DNA of 64,000 nt. Origin: Pseudomonas koreensis. GTDB taxonomy: Bacteria > Pseudomonadota > Gammaproteobacteria > Pseudomonadales > Pseudomonadaceae. Shown one piece after another: positions 16,313 through 24,385 of this stretch; position 1 is the stretch's first letter, and the number at the start of each line of letters is the position of its first letter. The position numbers were made by a program, and so were the translations under genes. The stretch spans positions 124,001-188,000 of the forward strand of contig NZ_JAAQYM010000007.1 in the NCBI RefSeq assembly GCF_012986595.1. The letters run 5' to 3'. A model generated the notes under the pieces. It saw nothing but the letters and a program-made list of their open reading frames with translations, was not told the origin of the DNA and made no database searches.

Positions 16313-17111
16313 GATGCACGCCAACGGCGATGACTTCGTCGTGATCGACGCACGTAATAGCGCCAACCCCGTTACCAGTCAATTGGCCCGGCGTCTGGGT
16401 GATCGCCATCGCGGCATCGGCTTCAACCAGCTCGCTGTGATGCTCGATTGCGAAGACGCCGATGCGCGCCTGGAGTTCTGGAACGCTGACGGTTCGGCGC
16501 TCGAGGTCTGCGGCAGCGCCACGCGCGGCGCCGCCGACCGACTGATGCGTGAAACCAGCCGCACCTTGATCGTCCTGCGCACCCAACGTGGTCTGCTGAC
16601 CTGCGAGCGCACACCGTCGGGCACGATTTCGGTGGAGATGGGTCAGCCGCTGTTCGACTGGGCAGACATCCCGCTGGCGCAGGCACTCGACACCCTCACA
16701 TTGCCACTGTCCGGCGACCCCGCTGCGTGCAGTATGGGCAATCCGCATTGCACGTTTTTCGTCGACGACTTGAGCACCGTCGACATTGCCACCGTCGGCC
16801 CACGCCTGGAAATCCACCCATTGTTCCCCCGCAAAACCAACGTCCACTTCGTGCAGATCATCGACCGCCGGCACATACGCCTGCGCATTTGGGAACGAAA
16901 CGGTGCCATCCCGCTCGGCTCGGGCTCCTGCTCATGTGGGGCGGCGGTCAACGGCATGCGCCGAGGTTTGCTGGATAACACCGTTGAAGTCGAATGCGAC
17001 GGCGGCCCCGTCATGGTTCACTGGGATGGCACAGGCCCAATCATCCTCAGCGGCCCGGTAGAGGCGAGCTTCACTGGCACCATCGCTGACCACCAACTCG
17101 ATCCCAAGTGA
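16293..17111 (+). CDS. Diaminopimelate epimerase-like protein lacking the second catalytic Cys
   Basis: A 272-residue DapF-fold protein. The first catalytic region is present (FWNADGSALEVCGSATRG, Cys73) and MGNPHC matches the family. The second one, canonically GETxACGTGACA, reads IPLGSGSCSC: the catalytic Cys is Leu208 and the preceding Gly-Glu-Thr is lost, although Cys213 and Cys215 lie close by. The N-terminus is also unusual (HANGDDF in place of HGLGNDF). It is therefore probably not the lysine-pathway DapF but a paralogue acting on another amino acid, or an isomerase of the PhzF/DapF type. It is coupled to a GNAT gene. Confidence 0.8.
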   Translation: MPLTFHKMHANGDDFVVIDARNSANPVTSQLARRLGDRHRGIGFNQLAVMLDCEDADARLEFWNADGSALEVCGSATRGAADRLMRETSRTLIVLRTQRGLLTCERTPSGTISVEMGQPLFDWADIPLAQALDTLTLPLSGDPAACSMGNPHCTFFVDDLSTVDIATVGPRLEIHPLFPRKTNVHFVQIIDRRHIRLRIWERNGAIPLGSGSCSCGAAVNGMRRGLLDNTVEVECDGGPVMVHWDGTGPIILSGPVEASFTGTIADHQLDPK

Positions 17112-17121
17112 AACGCGCCCT

Positions 17122-17150
17122 CTGTGGGAGCGAGCCTGCTCGCGAAGGCG
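17122..17150. repeat. Single REP, family A variant
   Basis: TGTGGGAGCGAGCCTGCTCG, a single hairpin REP without an inverted partner, just after the DapF-like gene. Confidence 0.75.
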
Positions 17151-17205
17151 CCAGCCCAGCCGCCACATAACCTGTTGAACCAACGAAAACCCCTAGGTTT
17201 CGACC

Positions 17206-17727
17206 ATGCCAGACACTACAGCACGCCTGCTCTACCGACGCCCACAACAAGCAGACCTGCCCTCCGTTTTCAGCATTTTCGGCGACCCGCAAACCAACCT
17301 GTTCAACCCCGCCGGCCCCATGACCGACATCGCCCAGGCCGAAGCACTGCTGGATCGCTGGCTGCAACACTGGGAAACCCACGGCTACGGATGGTGGGCA
17401 CTCAGCAGCGCACAAGCCCCTGAGCAGATCCTCGGATTCGCCGGCATCGCCGCCCACGACTACCTGGGCAAACAGGTCATCAACCTCGGCTATCGCTTCG
17501 CCGTCCAAGCGTGGGGCCACGGCTATGCGACAGAGGCTGCACAAGCCGCGCTGACCCACGCCTTCGATCATCTCGAGCTGCCTGAAGTCTTCGGCCTGGT
17601 CAGGCCGGATCATGTCGCGTCCATCCGCGTTCTGGAGAAAATCGGCATGCGCCGTATCGATGAGCTGGACGACGTACCGGGCAAAGCCCCCAGCCTGATT
17701 TTCCGCATCCAACGAGATGCGCGCTGA
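17206..17727 (+). CDS. GNAT family N-acetyltransferase (RimJ/RimL type)
   Basis: A 173-residue acetyltransferase. The N-terminal LLYRRPQQADLPSVFSIF and the NLGYRFAVQAWGHGYATEAAQAAL acetyl-CoA loop are typical of the ribosomal-protein acetyltransferase-like subgroup, ending with VLEKIGMRRI. The substrate cannot be told from sequence. Confidence 0.9.
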   Translation: MPDTTARLLYRRPQQADLPSVFSIFGDPQTNLFNPAGPMTDIAQAEALLDRWLQHWETHGYGWWALSSAQAPEQILGFAGIAAHDYLGKQVINLGYRFAVQAWGHGYATEAAQAALTHAFDHLELPEVFGLVRPDHVASIRVLEKIGMRRIDELDDVPGKAPSLIFRIQRDAR

Positions 17728-17742
17728 TTCGACCACATCCCC

Positions 17743-17778
17743 CTTGTAGGAGTGAGCCTGCTCGCGAAGACGTCAGCC
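17743..17778. repeat. Single REP, family A
   Basis: TTGTAGGAGTGAGCCTGCTC followed by GCGAAGACG; solitary copy. Confidence 0.75.
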
Positions 17779-17811
17779 CAGCCACCACCAATCTCAACCG
17801 AGGCAACAATC

Positions 17812-17845
17812 CCTGTGGGAGCTAGCCTGCTAGCGAAGACGCCAG
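17812..17845. repeat. Single REP, family A variant
   Basis: CTGTGGGAGCTAGCCTGCTA with compensating changes in both arms of the hairpin (CTAGC...GCTAG), showing that pairing has been maintained. Confidence 0.7.
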
Positions 17846-17960
17846 TCCATCCACCCCATCAACCGCTGACCGAAATAAACAGTAAAACCACCACTGTTTA
17901 AACGAAGCCTTCCGTAACCCCCTACGCCCTACAACGTCTTGCGCCATCGCCTACGACTAC

Positions 17961-18164
17961 GCCAGAATCCGCCGGCTTGTGCGTCTGGCGCGCCCTCCGT
18001 AACTTGATTCCTGTCACTGCTCATCAGTGATCGGGTCTGCAAGCCCGCCGAAACCAGTCGCATAGCCATGCCAAATGGACGCCCGTTCGCGTCCAACCAA
18101 TGGCAGCTTTGTGCGGGAGACCTTCGGGTCTGCCGGGTTCCTGGTTTCCCGGTCTTGCAGACCC
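17961..18164 (+). ncRNA. Candidate structured RNA leader upstream of DUF6124 gene
   Basis: Nested inverted repeats: an 11-bp outer stem GGGTCTGCAAG (18033-18043) with CTTGCAGACCC (18154-18164). Inside are CCCGC/GCGGG (18044-48/18113-17), GCCAT/ATGGC (18065-69/18100-04), GGACGC/GCGTCC (18077-82/18089-94), AGACC-TTCG-GGTCT with a UUCG tetraloop (18118-18131), and CCGGG/CCCGG (18133-37/18148-52). Two further hairpins lie upstream: GCCAGA/TCTGGC (17961-66/17984-89) and TCACTG/CAGTGA (18014-19/18025-30). The strand is assigned from the gene 70 bases downstream; the pairing also works for the other strand. A weak open frame on the opposite strand covers it. Confidence 0.5.
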
Positions 18165-18233
18165 GCGCACAGCTGCCACCCATCATCTGCAAGTGATGCC
18201 GGTAGCTCCTAATGAACAATCAGGAGTTTCACC

Positions 18234-18596
18234 ATGATCAAACCAACACCCAACCCCCCAGAAACCGACCTCGCATCCCCCTACGAATCCCTCGATTCCA
18301 AAAAGCTCAACGAAGCCGCCGAGCGCGCCCTCGACCACTACCTGTCCCCGGCCACTCAAATCATGGCCAGCCCCCACGAACCCGAACCCATGTTCCTCGC
18401 CAACCCGAAGTGCGACACCGAATCCCTGCTCGCCAACGCCAGCGAAACCCTCGGCTGCGCCAGCGAAATGCTCAACAACTTCGCCGCCATGCTCGACACC
18501 TCCCACCGCAAAACCGCACTGGGCATCGCCCAAGTCGTCATGCTCGGCGAACTCGCCGTAAACCAGGCCCTCGACAACGTCGAAATCGCCCACTGA
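18234..18596 (+). CDS. DUF6124 (formerly DUF3077) family protein
   Basis: A 120-residue Pseudomonas-specific protein. Hallmarks are MIKPTPNPP at the N-terminus, KLNEAAERALDHYL, and a C-terminal helical region (TESLLANASETLGCASEMLNNFAAML ... VVMLGELAVNQALDNV). No signal peptide or known catalytic motif; function unknown. A CAGGAG ribosome site precedes the start. It sits behind the structured leader and before a perfect 11-bp hairpin. Confidence 0.88.
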   Translation: MIKPTPNPPETDLASPYESLDSKKLNEAAERALDHYLSPATQIMASPHEPEPMFLANPKCDTESLLANASETLGCASEMLNNFAAMLDTSHRKTALGIAQVVMLGELAVNQALDNVEIAH

Positions 18597-18602
18597 CCAC
18601 CC

Positions 18603-18632
18603 GGTGCGACGAGCCCGAACCCTCGTCGCACC
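18603..18632. terminator. Hairpin downstream of DUF6124 gene
   Basis: GGTGCGACGAG and CTCGTCGCACC form a perfect 11-bp stem with an 8-base loop seven bases after the stop codon. There is no T-run, so it may be an mRNA-stabilising hairpin rather than a classical terminator. Confidence 0.5.
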
Positions 18633-18735
18633 ACACGGTCTCAACCGCGCTGGCACAGGGCCACGCCTTGCGCCCCCAAGCCTCGGCTGGCACCCTTCGG
18701 CCCGTTCTTCAAGGATCAGAACAAGGAATCAAGGA

Positions 18736-20277
18736 TTGAGTGGCTACGTTCCCAACCCCCCGAAAAACTACCGCTACGAAGAAGCCAAACCCGTCGATAT
18801 TCATGCCCAGCGTTGGGCGGAATATGAGAAGCACGGGAAAGAGCCCTCATCGGCGCGTGAAAAAATTGGCATTGCACTGCGTATTGGAGTTTTCTTCGAC
18901 GGCACAGGCAATAACGCCAATAACGCTGCCGCTGGGTTGCTCTGCGGTGCACATCATCCCATTGCTGCCAAAGATATTGACGCCAGTTGCAAGCCGTTCA
19001 TGAAAGACCCGGACAGCAGCTACGGCAATGACACCAGCAACGTGCAAAAACTGAGTGACTTGTATTACGCCCCTCAAGGCGCCGAAGGTGATGGCGCGCA
19101 AAAGCAAGCATTCCGCGTGGTGTATATCGAAGGCATCGGTACCCGTTCGGGCCAAGAAGACAGCAAGTTCGGTGCTGGCACTGGCCGAGGCGAAACAGGT
19201 GTGGCCGGTCGTGTGCAATTCTCTTTTTCAGAAATCAAGCTGCGTATTGAGGGGCTGTTGGCTAGCCACCCCAACAGTGAAATTACCTCTTTGACGTTCG
19301 ACACGTTCGGGTTCAGTCGGGGGGCTGCCGCCGCGCGACACTTTGCCAACGAAATTGCACGCGGCAAGCAAGGTCCTCTCGGGGAGGTGTTGCGTAGCAA
19401 CGCCAGAGATTTCAGCTCAACATTCAATGACCAATACAAAAGCAGCATCAACATGGGCTTTATTGGTCTATTCGACACCGTGCCTTCAGTTGCCGGCTGG
19501 TCCAATCTGGGCAACATCCAAAGCCCAGTGGCGACGGGAATAAAGTTGTATTTGGACCGGCGTTTTTTCACTGATGTTGTTCAGCTAACGGCTCGTGATG
19601 AATGTCGAGCCAACTTCGCTTTGAGTCGCGTAAAACCTGATCATCTTGAGATTACTCTGCCGGGTGTCCACTCCGACATAGGCGGCGGTTACCTTGAAGA
19701 CGCCTTAGAAAATGTTCTAGTCAGCCCAATGCAAACCCTCGACGTACCCCAATACACAGAGGTGGCCTCTACTTCGATCTACCGTGACGCGGTGACAATC
19801 AGAGAACAGTGGCTTGCCAAGGGCTGGCCTGCGGAAATGCTGGAGATCGTCACACCTGATCCTCTTCTTTTAACAGGTACAGCGAAAAACGAATTCGGCC
19901 CACGCATGAAACGCATTTATGCCGCTTTGCAACTTAAGCGCCCAGTGAGCGGCCTGTTGTCCAGGGTTTACTTACGAGTGATGCACAAGTTGGCGAAAGA
20001 GAAGGGCGTCCGCTTTAAGGACATTCCAGATACACCTGAACTGGCCGTTCCCTCAGAGCTTCAAGCATTATGTGATCGTTTTTTGGCAGGGGATTACAGC
20101 GTCACGCCCCAGGAAGATGAGATGCTGAAGCTGAAGTACATTCACACCTCGGCAAATTGGAATCATCCCTTGGGTCGCAGAGATGGCAGTGGTGTAAGAG
20201 CCGTCTATATCAATGCACCTACGACCGACTCGATTCGTGTGCAACACCCCCACGTACCTGACTGGACGCTCTGGTAA
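18736..20277 (+). CDS. Tle1-type phospholipase (DUF2235), probable T6SS effector
   Basis: A 513-residue protein if started at the TTG at 18736, which has AAGGAA seven bases upstream and follows the family's Ser-Gly-Tyr-Val start; a GTG at 18604 would overlap a hairpin. The alpha/beta-hydrolase signature of DUF2235 is clear: GVFFDGTGNN, nucleophile Ser194 in TFGFSRGAA, Asp247 in GLFDTVPS and His312 in LPGVHSDIGGGY. Tle1 enzymes are antibacterial phospholipases delivered to the periplasm of rivals by type VI secretion. No PAAR or VgrG domain is fused and none is adjacent. It is followed, with overlapping stop and start (TAATG), by four lipoprotein genes that fit an immunity role. Confidence 0.85.
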   Translation: MSGYVPNPPKNYRYEEAKPVDIHAQRWAEYEKHGKEPSSAREKIGIALRIGVFFDGTGNNANNAAAGLLCGAHHPIAAKDIDASCKPFMKDPDSSYGNDTSNVQKLSDLYYAPQGAEGDGAQKQAFRVVYIEGIGTRSGQEDSKFGAGTGRGETGVAGRVQFSFSEIKLRIEGLLASHPNSEITSLTFDTFGFSRGAAAARHFANEIARGKQGPLGEVLRSNARDFSSTFNDQYKSSINMGFIGLFDTVPSVAGWSNLGNIQSPVATGIKLYLDRRFFTDVVQLTARDECRANFALSRVKPDHLEITLPGVHSDIGGGYLEDALENVLVSPMQTLDVPQYTEVASTSIYRDAVTIREQWLAKGWPAEMLEIVTPDPLLLTGTAKNEFGPRMKRIYAALQLKRPVSGLLSRVYLRVMHKLAKEKGVRFKDIPDTPELAVPSELQALCDRFLAGDYSVTPQEDEMLKLKYIHTSANWNHPLGRRDGSGVRAVYINAPTTDSIRVQHPHVPDWTLW

Positions 20278-20933
20278 TGAAATTACTTGTCACCCTGATT
20301 TGTGTGTTGTTCATGACTGGCTGCCAGTCTGCTGACTCGCTATCCGGCAAAAACGATCCCAAGTCCGAATGGTGGGAGCTTGCCTTCATTGAGCCTGACT
20401 ATATGCAGGTTTGGGTGGAAGACAGTTCTGTCCAAGACGTCACCGGCAAGGTTTTCTTCAAAGCCAATGGAGGCTCTGCGGCGGGTGGTGAGCCTGAAGA
20501 TGACACCGAGTCAGCCCGTGGATGGTCCATCGTTGATGGCAGCGGAAAGCGAGTGGTCGGGGCCGGTCTTCCCGTCCGCATATACGTTCGATGGCAATCG
20601 ATCGTCGAAAAGAAAACCTGGCAAGCCTGGGTAGATATACCAGAGCAGGCAAGGCAACTGATGGTGTCATCCACCAACAAACGATGCCCGGAAACGCCTG
20701 ACCGAGAAGCCCGGTTTATGGCATCGGTCTACTTGGGACTCGCTCCCGGTGGAGTTGTGCAGGCTTGGGTTAAAGATTCATGCCATCACGCGGTCAAGGT
20801 CGCTCGGGCGCAAGCCGAGATCGAGCCATTAGGGCCGAGTCAGGGTAAGAGCGAAGGGCGTTATGCATACCCTGTCAGCGAAAAGTCCAAGCGGTATATC
20901 GATAAATTCGGTATCCCGTACGGGAGTTGGTAA
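20277..20933 (+). CDS. DUF2931 lipoprotein, putative Tle immunity copy 1
   Basis: A 218-residue lipoprotein with lipobox FMTGC (Cys16), so the mature protein is periplasmic or membrane-anchored, where a Tle lipase would act. Features shared with the next three genes are NDPKSxWWELxF, a VWVEDSS segment, RIYVRWQS, PEQARQLM, CPETP, SVYLGLAPGG and the C-terminal RYIDKFGIPYGSW. The start overlaps the effector stop by one base, pointing to coupled translation. Function as immunity protein is inferred from family, location and pairing. Confidence 0.85.
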   Translation: MKLLVTLICVLFMTGCQSADSLSGKNDPKSEWWELAFIEPDYMQVWVEDSSVQDVTGKVFFKANGGSAAGGEPEDDTESARGWSIVDGSGKRVVGAGLPVRIYVRWQSIVEKKTWQAWVDIPEQARQLMVSSTNKRCPETPDREARFMASVYLGLAPGGVVQAWVKDSCHHAVKVARAQAEIEPLGPSQGKSEGRYAYPVSEKSKRYIDKFGIPYGSW

Positions 20934-20944
20934 TCCATCCGCCA

Positions 20945-21601
20945 ATGAAGCAAGTCATATTAATCTTGAGCGTTTTACTGGTAGCTGGATGCCAGACTAC
21001 TGACCCACATTCAGCCGAGAACGATCCGAGATCGGATTGGTGGGGGCTGGCTTTCACAGAACCGAACTACATGAAGGTTTGGGTAGAAGACAGCTCAGTC
21101 CTGGACATCAAAAACAGGACTTTTTTCAAGGCGGGCGGAAGCACCGCCGCCGGAGGTGAACCAGAAGATGGCACAGAGTCAGCCCGTGGTTGGGGCACTG
21201 TTAGTGGTTCCGGTATTCCGGTAACCGGTGCCGATCTTCCCAAACTCATCTTCGTCCGTTGGCAGTCCATATCAGAGCAGAAGACCTACAAGGGTTTCAT
21301 TGAAATTCCAGAATCGGCGAGGCAATTGATGGTGGAATCAACGCACCAGCGTTGCCCGGAAACTCCAGAAAAGACTGCTCGATACATGGCATCGCTGTAT
21401 GTGGGCCTAGCCCCAGGTGGGGGAATACGAGCGTGGGTCAGAGACTCATGCCATCGCCCGGTCCAAGTCGCTCATGCCCAAGGCGAACTTGAACCGTTAG
21501 GCCCGGAGCAGGGGAAGCACGGCGGGCGCTATGCCTATCCGGTGAGTGAGAAGGCCAAGCGCTACATCGACAAGTACGGCATTCCGTTTGGGAGTTGGTA
21601 A
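20945..21601 (+). CDS. DUF2931 lipoprotein, putative Tle immunity copy 2
   Basis: Again exactly 218 residues, with lipobox LVAGC (Cys16). It has the same block order as copy 1 but has diverged most in the middle (SVLDIKNRTFFKAGGS, GIPVTGADLPKL, GFIEIPESARQLM). It starts 11 bases after copy 1. The ATG at 20945 is chosen because it begins the signal peptide. Confidence 0.85.
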   Translation: MKQVILILSVLLVAGCQTTDPHSAENDPRSDWWGLAFTEPNYMKVWVEDSSVLDIKNRTFFKAGGSTAAGGEPEDGTESARGWGTVSGSGIPVTGADLPKLIFVRWQSISEQKTYKGFIEIPESARQLMVESTHQRCPETPEKTARYMASLYVGLAPGGGIRAWVRDSCHRPVQVAHAQGELEPLGPEQGKHGGRYAYPVSEKAKRYIDKYGIPFGSW

Positions 21602-21611
21602 CCGTCACTTG

Positions 21612-22268
21612 ATGAAACTACTTGGAACGATGCTTTGTGTTCTGTTGATCAGCGGGTGCCAGTCAAACGATCCGCTTTCAGCAAAGAACGACCCTAAATC
21701 TCCATGGTGGGAACTCGGTTTTACCGAGCCTAACTACATGAAGGTCTGGGTTGAAGACAGCGCCGTAGAAGATATAAAGGGCAAGACGTTTCTACGCACT
21801 GGCGGTGGAACCGCATCGGGTGGACAGCCTGAAGACGGCACAGAATCGGCCCGAGGTTGGGACGGAGTGGGTGCATCCGCTAAAACAGTGGTAGGCGCTG
21901 ATCTCCCAAAACGAATTTTCGTCCGCTGGCAATCCATCGTGGAACCTCAAACCTATCGCGCATGGGTGGAGATACCCGAAGAAGCCAGACAATTGATGCT
22001 GACCTCAGTCAACCAGCGGTGTGCGAAAACCCCAGACCAAAAAGCTACCTATATATCTTCGGTCTACTTGGGATTGGCTCCCGGAGGTGTCGTACAAGTG
22101 TGGGTTAGAGACTCTTGCCACCATCCAATCAAAGTTGCCAAAGGCCAAGCTGAAATCGAACCGTTAGGACCAAGTCAGGGGAAAACCCAAGGGCGATACG
22201 CTTATCCCGTCAGTGAAAAGTCCAAGCGATATATCGATAAATTCGGCATCCCTTATGGGAGTTGGTAA
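21612..22268 (+). CDS. DUF2931 lipoprotein, putative Tle immunity copy 3
   Basis: 218 residues, lipobox LISGC (Cys16). It shares SAVEDIKGKTFLRTGGGTA with copy 4 and the C-terminal KRYIDKFGIPYGSW with copy 1, so it looks intermediate between them. It starts 10 bases after copy 2. Confidence 0.85.
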   Translation: MKLLGTMLCVLLISGCQSNDPLSAKNDPKSPWWELGFTEPNYMKVWVEDSAVEDIKGKTFLRTGGGTASGGQPEDGTESARGWDGVGASAKTVVGADLPKRIFVRWQSIVEPQTYRAWVEIPEEARQLMLTSVNQRCAKTPDQKATYISSVYLGLAPGGVVQVWVRDSCHHPIKVAKGQAEIEPLGPSQGKTQGRYAYPVSEKSKRYIDKFGIPYGSW

Positions 22269-22279
22269 ACGGTAAACCC

Positions 22280-22936
22280 ATGAAGCAATGCATTGTGGCG
22301 GTATGCGTGTTGTTCCTGAGCGGCTGCCAGTCTGCGTATCCGCTATCCGTAAAAAACGACCCGAAATCCGAATCGTGGGAGCTTGCGTTCACCGAGCCCT
22401 ATTACATGAAGGTTTGGGTTGAGGACAGTGCCGTCGAAGACATAAACGGCAAGCTATTCACGCGCACGGGAGGAGGCACTGCCGCTGGTGGAGAGCCAGA
22501 GAATGGCAAAGAGTCCGCGCGCGGTTGGCATGCGGTAGGCGCGGCTGCGAAACCAGTGGTTGGCGCTGACTTGCCCAAACGCATTTACGTGCGCTGGCAG
22601 TCCACCGTCGAGCCGCAGACCTATAAGGTATGGGTGGACGTGCCTGAAGAGGCGAGGCAATTGATGGTGCAATCGGTCAGTCAGCGCTGCCCGGAAACAC
22701 CGGAGGAACAGGCCAGCTACAGCGCATCTATTTATTTGGGATTGGCTCCAGGGGGCGTTGTACAAGTTTTTGTTCGAGACGAGTGCCATCGCCCTGTCAA
22801 AGTCGCCAGAGCGCAGGCAGAGGTCGAACCGCTGGGGCCTAGTCAAGGTAAGAACCAAGGGCGCTATGCGTATCCCGTCAGCGAAAAGTCCAAGCGGTAT
22901 ATCGAAAGATTTGGCATTCCATATGGAAGTTGGTAG
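22280..22936 (+). CDS. DUF2931 lipoprotein, putative Tle immunity copy 4
   Basis: 218 residues, lipobox FLSGC (Cys16). Central blocks are near those of copy 3 (SAVEDINGKLFTRTGGGTAAGGEPENG) and the C-terminus reads KRYIERFGIPYGSW. It starts 11 bases after copy 3 and ends the array. The conserved length and spacing of all four copies imply duplication by unit rather than separate acquisition. Confidence 0.85.
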   Translation: MKQCIVAVCVLFLSGCQSAYPLSVKNDPKSESWELAFTEPYYMKVWVEDSAVEDINGKLFTRTGGGTAAGGEPENGKESARGWHAVGAAAKPVVGADLPKRIYVRWQSTVEPQTYKVWVDVPEEARQLMVQSVSQRCPETPEEQASYSASIYLGLAPGGVVQVFVRDECHRPVKVARAQAEVEPLGPSQGKNQGRYAYPVSEKSKRYIERFGIPYGSW

Positions 22937-23047
22937 TCGTGGCATTTACCTGAATGGAACATTTGTGATGAAGGCAACGCTTCAGTGCCGTTGTGTTGAG
23001 TCATTATCTTCGGTAGCTGTCGCGTCAATGCTGTGTTCAACGAAGGT

Positions 23048-23065
23048 CCGCTTTGGCCAAAGCGG
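23048..23065. repeat. Palindrome CCGCTTTGGCCAAAGCGG
   Basis: A perfect 18-base palindrome just after the immunity array. Degenerate relatives occur at about 23930, 24533-24552 and 26477-26496 in the same A+T-richer block. Confidence 0.6.
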
Positions 23066-23094
23066 TCATTCGTGGTTGATGACCACCTATGACG

Positions 23095-23382
23095 CTAAGC
23101 AGCCCCATAGCTAAACGGCTCTAGAAAAAACTGTGGATCGACCCAAAGCCTCAAGCCGTAAGGAATTACCGAATATCCGTCATAGCGTCCGGTGAAGGTA
23201 TTCGATGCGGCGAACTCCACAAATGTGCCGCGCTTATCGTCAACAACCCGGATACCAGGGCATCCGAGCAACGTGTACTTGATAATCGGTTTGGATAATG
23301 ACGTCTCCCACATCTGAATTTCTACATCAGAATCGTATTGCCAGATTGTCAGTTCCAGCCTGAGGGAGCCTTGTTCGATCAT
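23095..23382 (-). CDS. Hypothetical protein, 95 aa
   Basis: Not recognised. The protein is mixed beta-rich (LELTIWQYDSDVEIQMW, GYSVIPYGLRLWVDPQFFLEP) with no signal peptide or membrane segment. It points back towards the immunity array and is more A+T-rich than the core genes. It could be a small orphan protein of the effector/immunity island. Confidence 0.5.
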   Translation of the reverse strand: MIEQGSLRLELTIWQYDSDVEIQMWETSLSKPIIKYTLLGCPGIRVVDDKRGTFVEFAASNTFTGRYDGYSVIPYGLRLWVDPQFFLEPFSYGAA

Positions 23383-23561
23383 AAGCGATCACCGCGATAC
23401 ACGATATTAACGCCCTGGTGATTCCCCCTCAGTTCCGCAAACCAAGGTTCGCTCTGGGGCGAATAGTCAGACCGTCGTTTTCCGACCCAGAGCGGACGTT
23501 GTCACTGCACCCGGCGTCTAGTAGAAAGGTCATCTCCAGTTCCACGTACTGAAGCGAATTT

Positions 23562-23858
23562 ATGACTGCTGACTATGGTCAACGTGTTTGTAATCGATGC
23601 GGCGATTCAATAACTGGTTACTGTCCATCAATTGAAACGCTAGCGATCATCGGGGCTTTCCACGAGAAGGGTGATCAGGCGGTAGTAGATGAGATAGTCC
23701 TCCGAGAAAATATTGATCCTAATGTTGTCTGGGAATATTTCCGCCATCGGATGAGGCCTCTTTGCGAGCAAAAAATTGCCCGATGCTCATTCTGCGGAGG
23801 GCAGTTGAGGACTTGGCGTGCGCGTCAATGCATGCACTGTTTTAGGGAGTGGCACTGA
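23562..23858 (+). CDS. Small zinc-ribbon-like protein, 98 aa
   Basis: Not a recognised family. Three CxxC pairs are visible: Cys10/Cys13, Cys75/Cys78 and Cys90/Cys93, the last two forming a CSFCGG-x11-CMHC ribbon. The middle is a predicted helical segment (IETLAIIGAFHEKGDQAVVDEIVL). It probably binds zinc. It is in the A+T-richer accessory patch without obvious operon partners. Confidence 0.6.
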   Translation: MTADYGQRVCNRCGDSITGYCPSIETLAIIGAFHEKGDQAVVDEIVLRENIDPNVVWEYFRHRMRPLCEQKIARCSFCGGQLRTWRARQCMHCFREWH

Positions 23859-24097
23859 CGCAGGCGATTATCGAGCTGAATTTTCAGATTCTGAACTGCA
23901 TTCTTCCTACTTCTGACTGACCGCTATGTGGCCGGAAACCGCCGTACCTGGCCTACCGTTTTCGGCCAAAAGCTGTACTTGCACAGCCTAGTGGCAAAAC
24001 AGTAATTTTTGCGATAAGGCCGACGGAAAATGGCCGCCAGCGGGTCATTCAATGAGGATTCCACGTATGCCCACTTCGCTAACCTTTAGGTACCACA

Positions 24098-24385
24098 ATG
24101 AAGTCGTATCGCAAGTTGATTTCAGCAATAGAGGCGTTTGATCGCTGGGAGCAGCCATGGGAGTTTTATGAGTCGATATCATCTGCACCATCACTCGACA
24201 CAAATGACCTCGAACAACTGCGGCGTGCCTGGGGTACTGCAATAGAGAGAGAAGGTTGGCTTGCGAGCAAGGACTTTGCCGATGGCTGCTCGCTTGCAGA
24301 TGCTCGTCTTGCGTCGGGATTCCCATGGCTATCGAACAAAGCACGACAGCAGCTTGTCAACGGCGCTTCCTACCAATGGCTGTAA
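24098..24385 (+). CDS. Hypothetical protein, 95 aa
   Basis: Not recognised. A small, probably soluble alpha-helical protein (SYRKLISAIEAFDRWEQPWEFYES, LEQLRRAWGTAIEREGW) ending in ASYQWL. Codon use looks natural but the ribosome site is weak. Size and setting resemble orphan immunity genes, but nothing in the sequence proves this. Confidence 0.5.
   Translation: MKSYRKLISAIEAFDRWEQPWEFYESISSAPSLDTNDLEQLRRAWGTAIEREGWLASKDFADGCSLADARLASGFPWLSNKARQQLVNGASYQWL

Larger units (their letters stand above)
17728..18233. other. Gene-poor stretch with REPs and a structured element
   Basis: There is no supported protein gene in these 506 bases. They hold two single REPs (17743-17778 and 17812-17845), a short A+T-rich stretch at about 17870-17900, and then the highly self-complementary element at 17961-18164 that leads into the DUF6124 gene. 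Confidence 0.7.

Noticed and set aside
17929..18219. 96-codon minus-strand frame over the structured element
   Set aside because: The base-pairing pattern explains the sequence better, and the protein is Arg/Ser/Gly-rich without a core. It cannot be excluded completely; a conservation test of the frame would decide.
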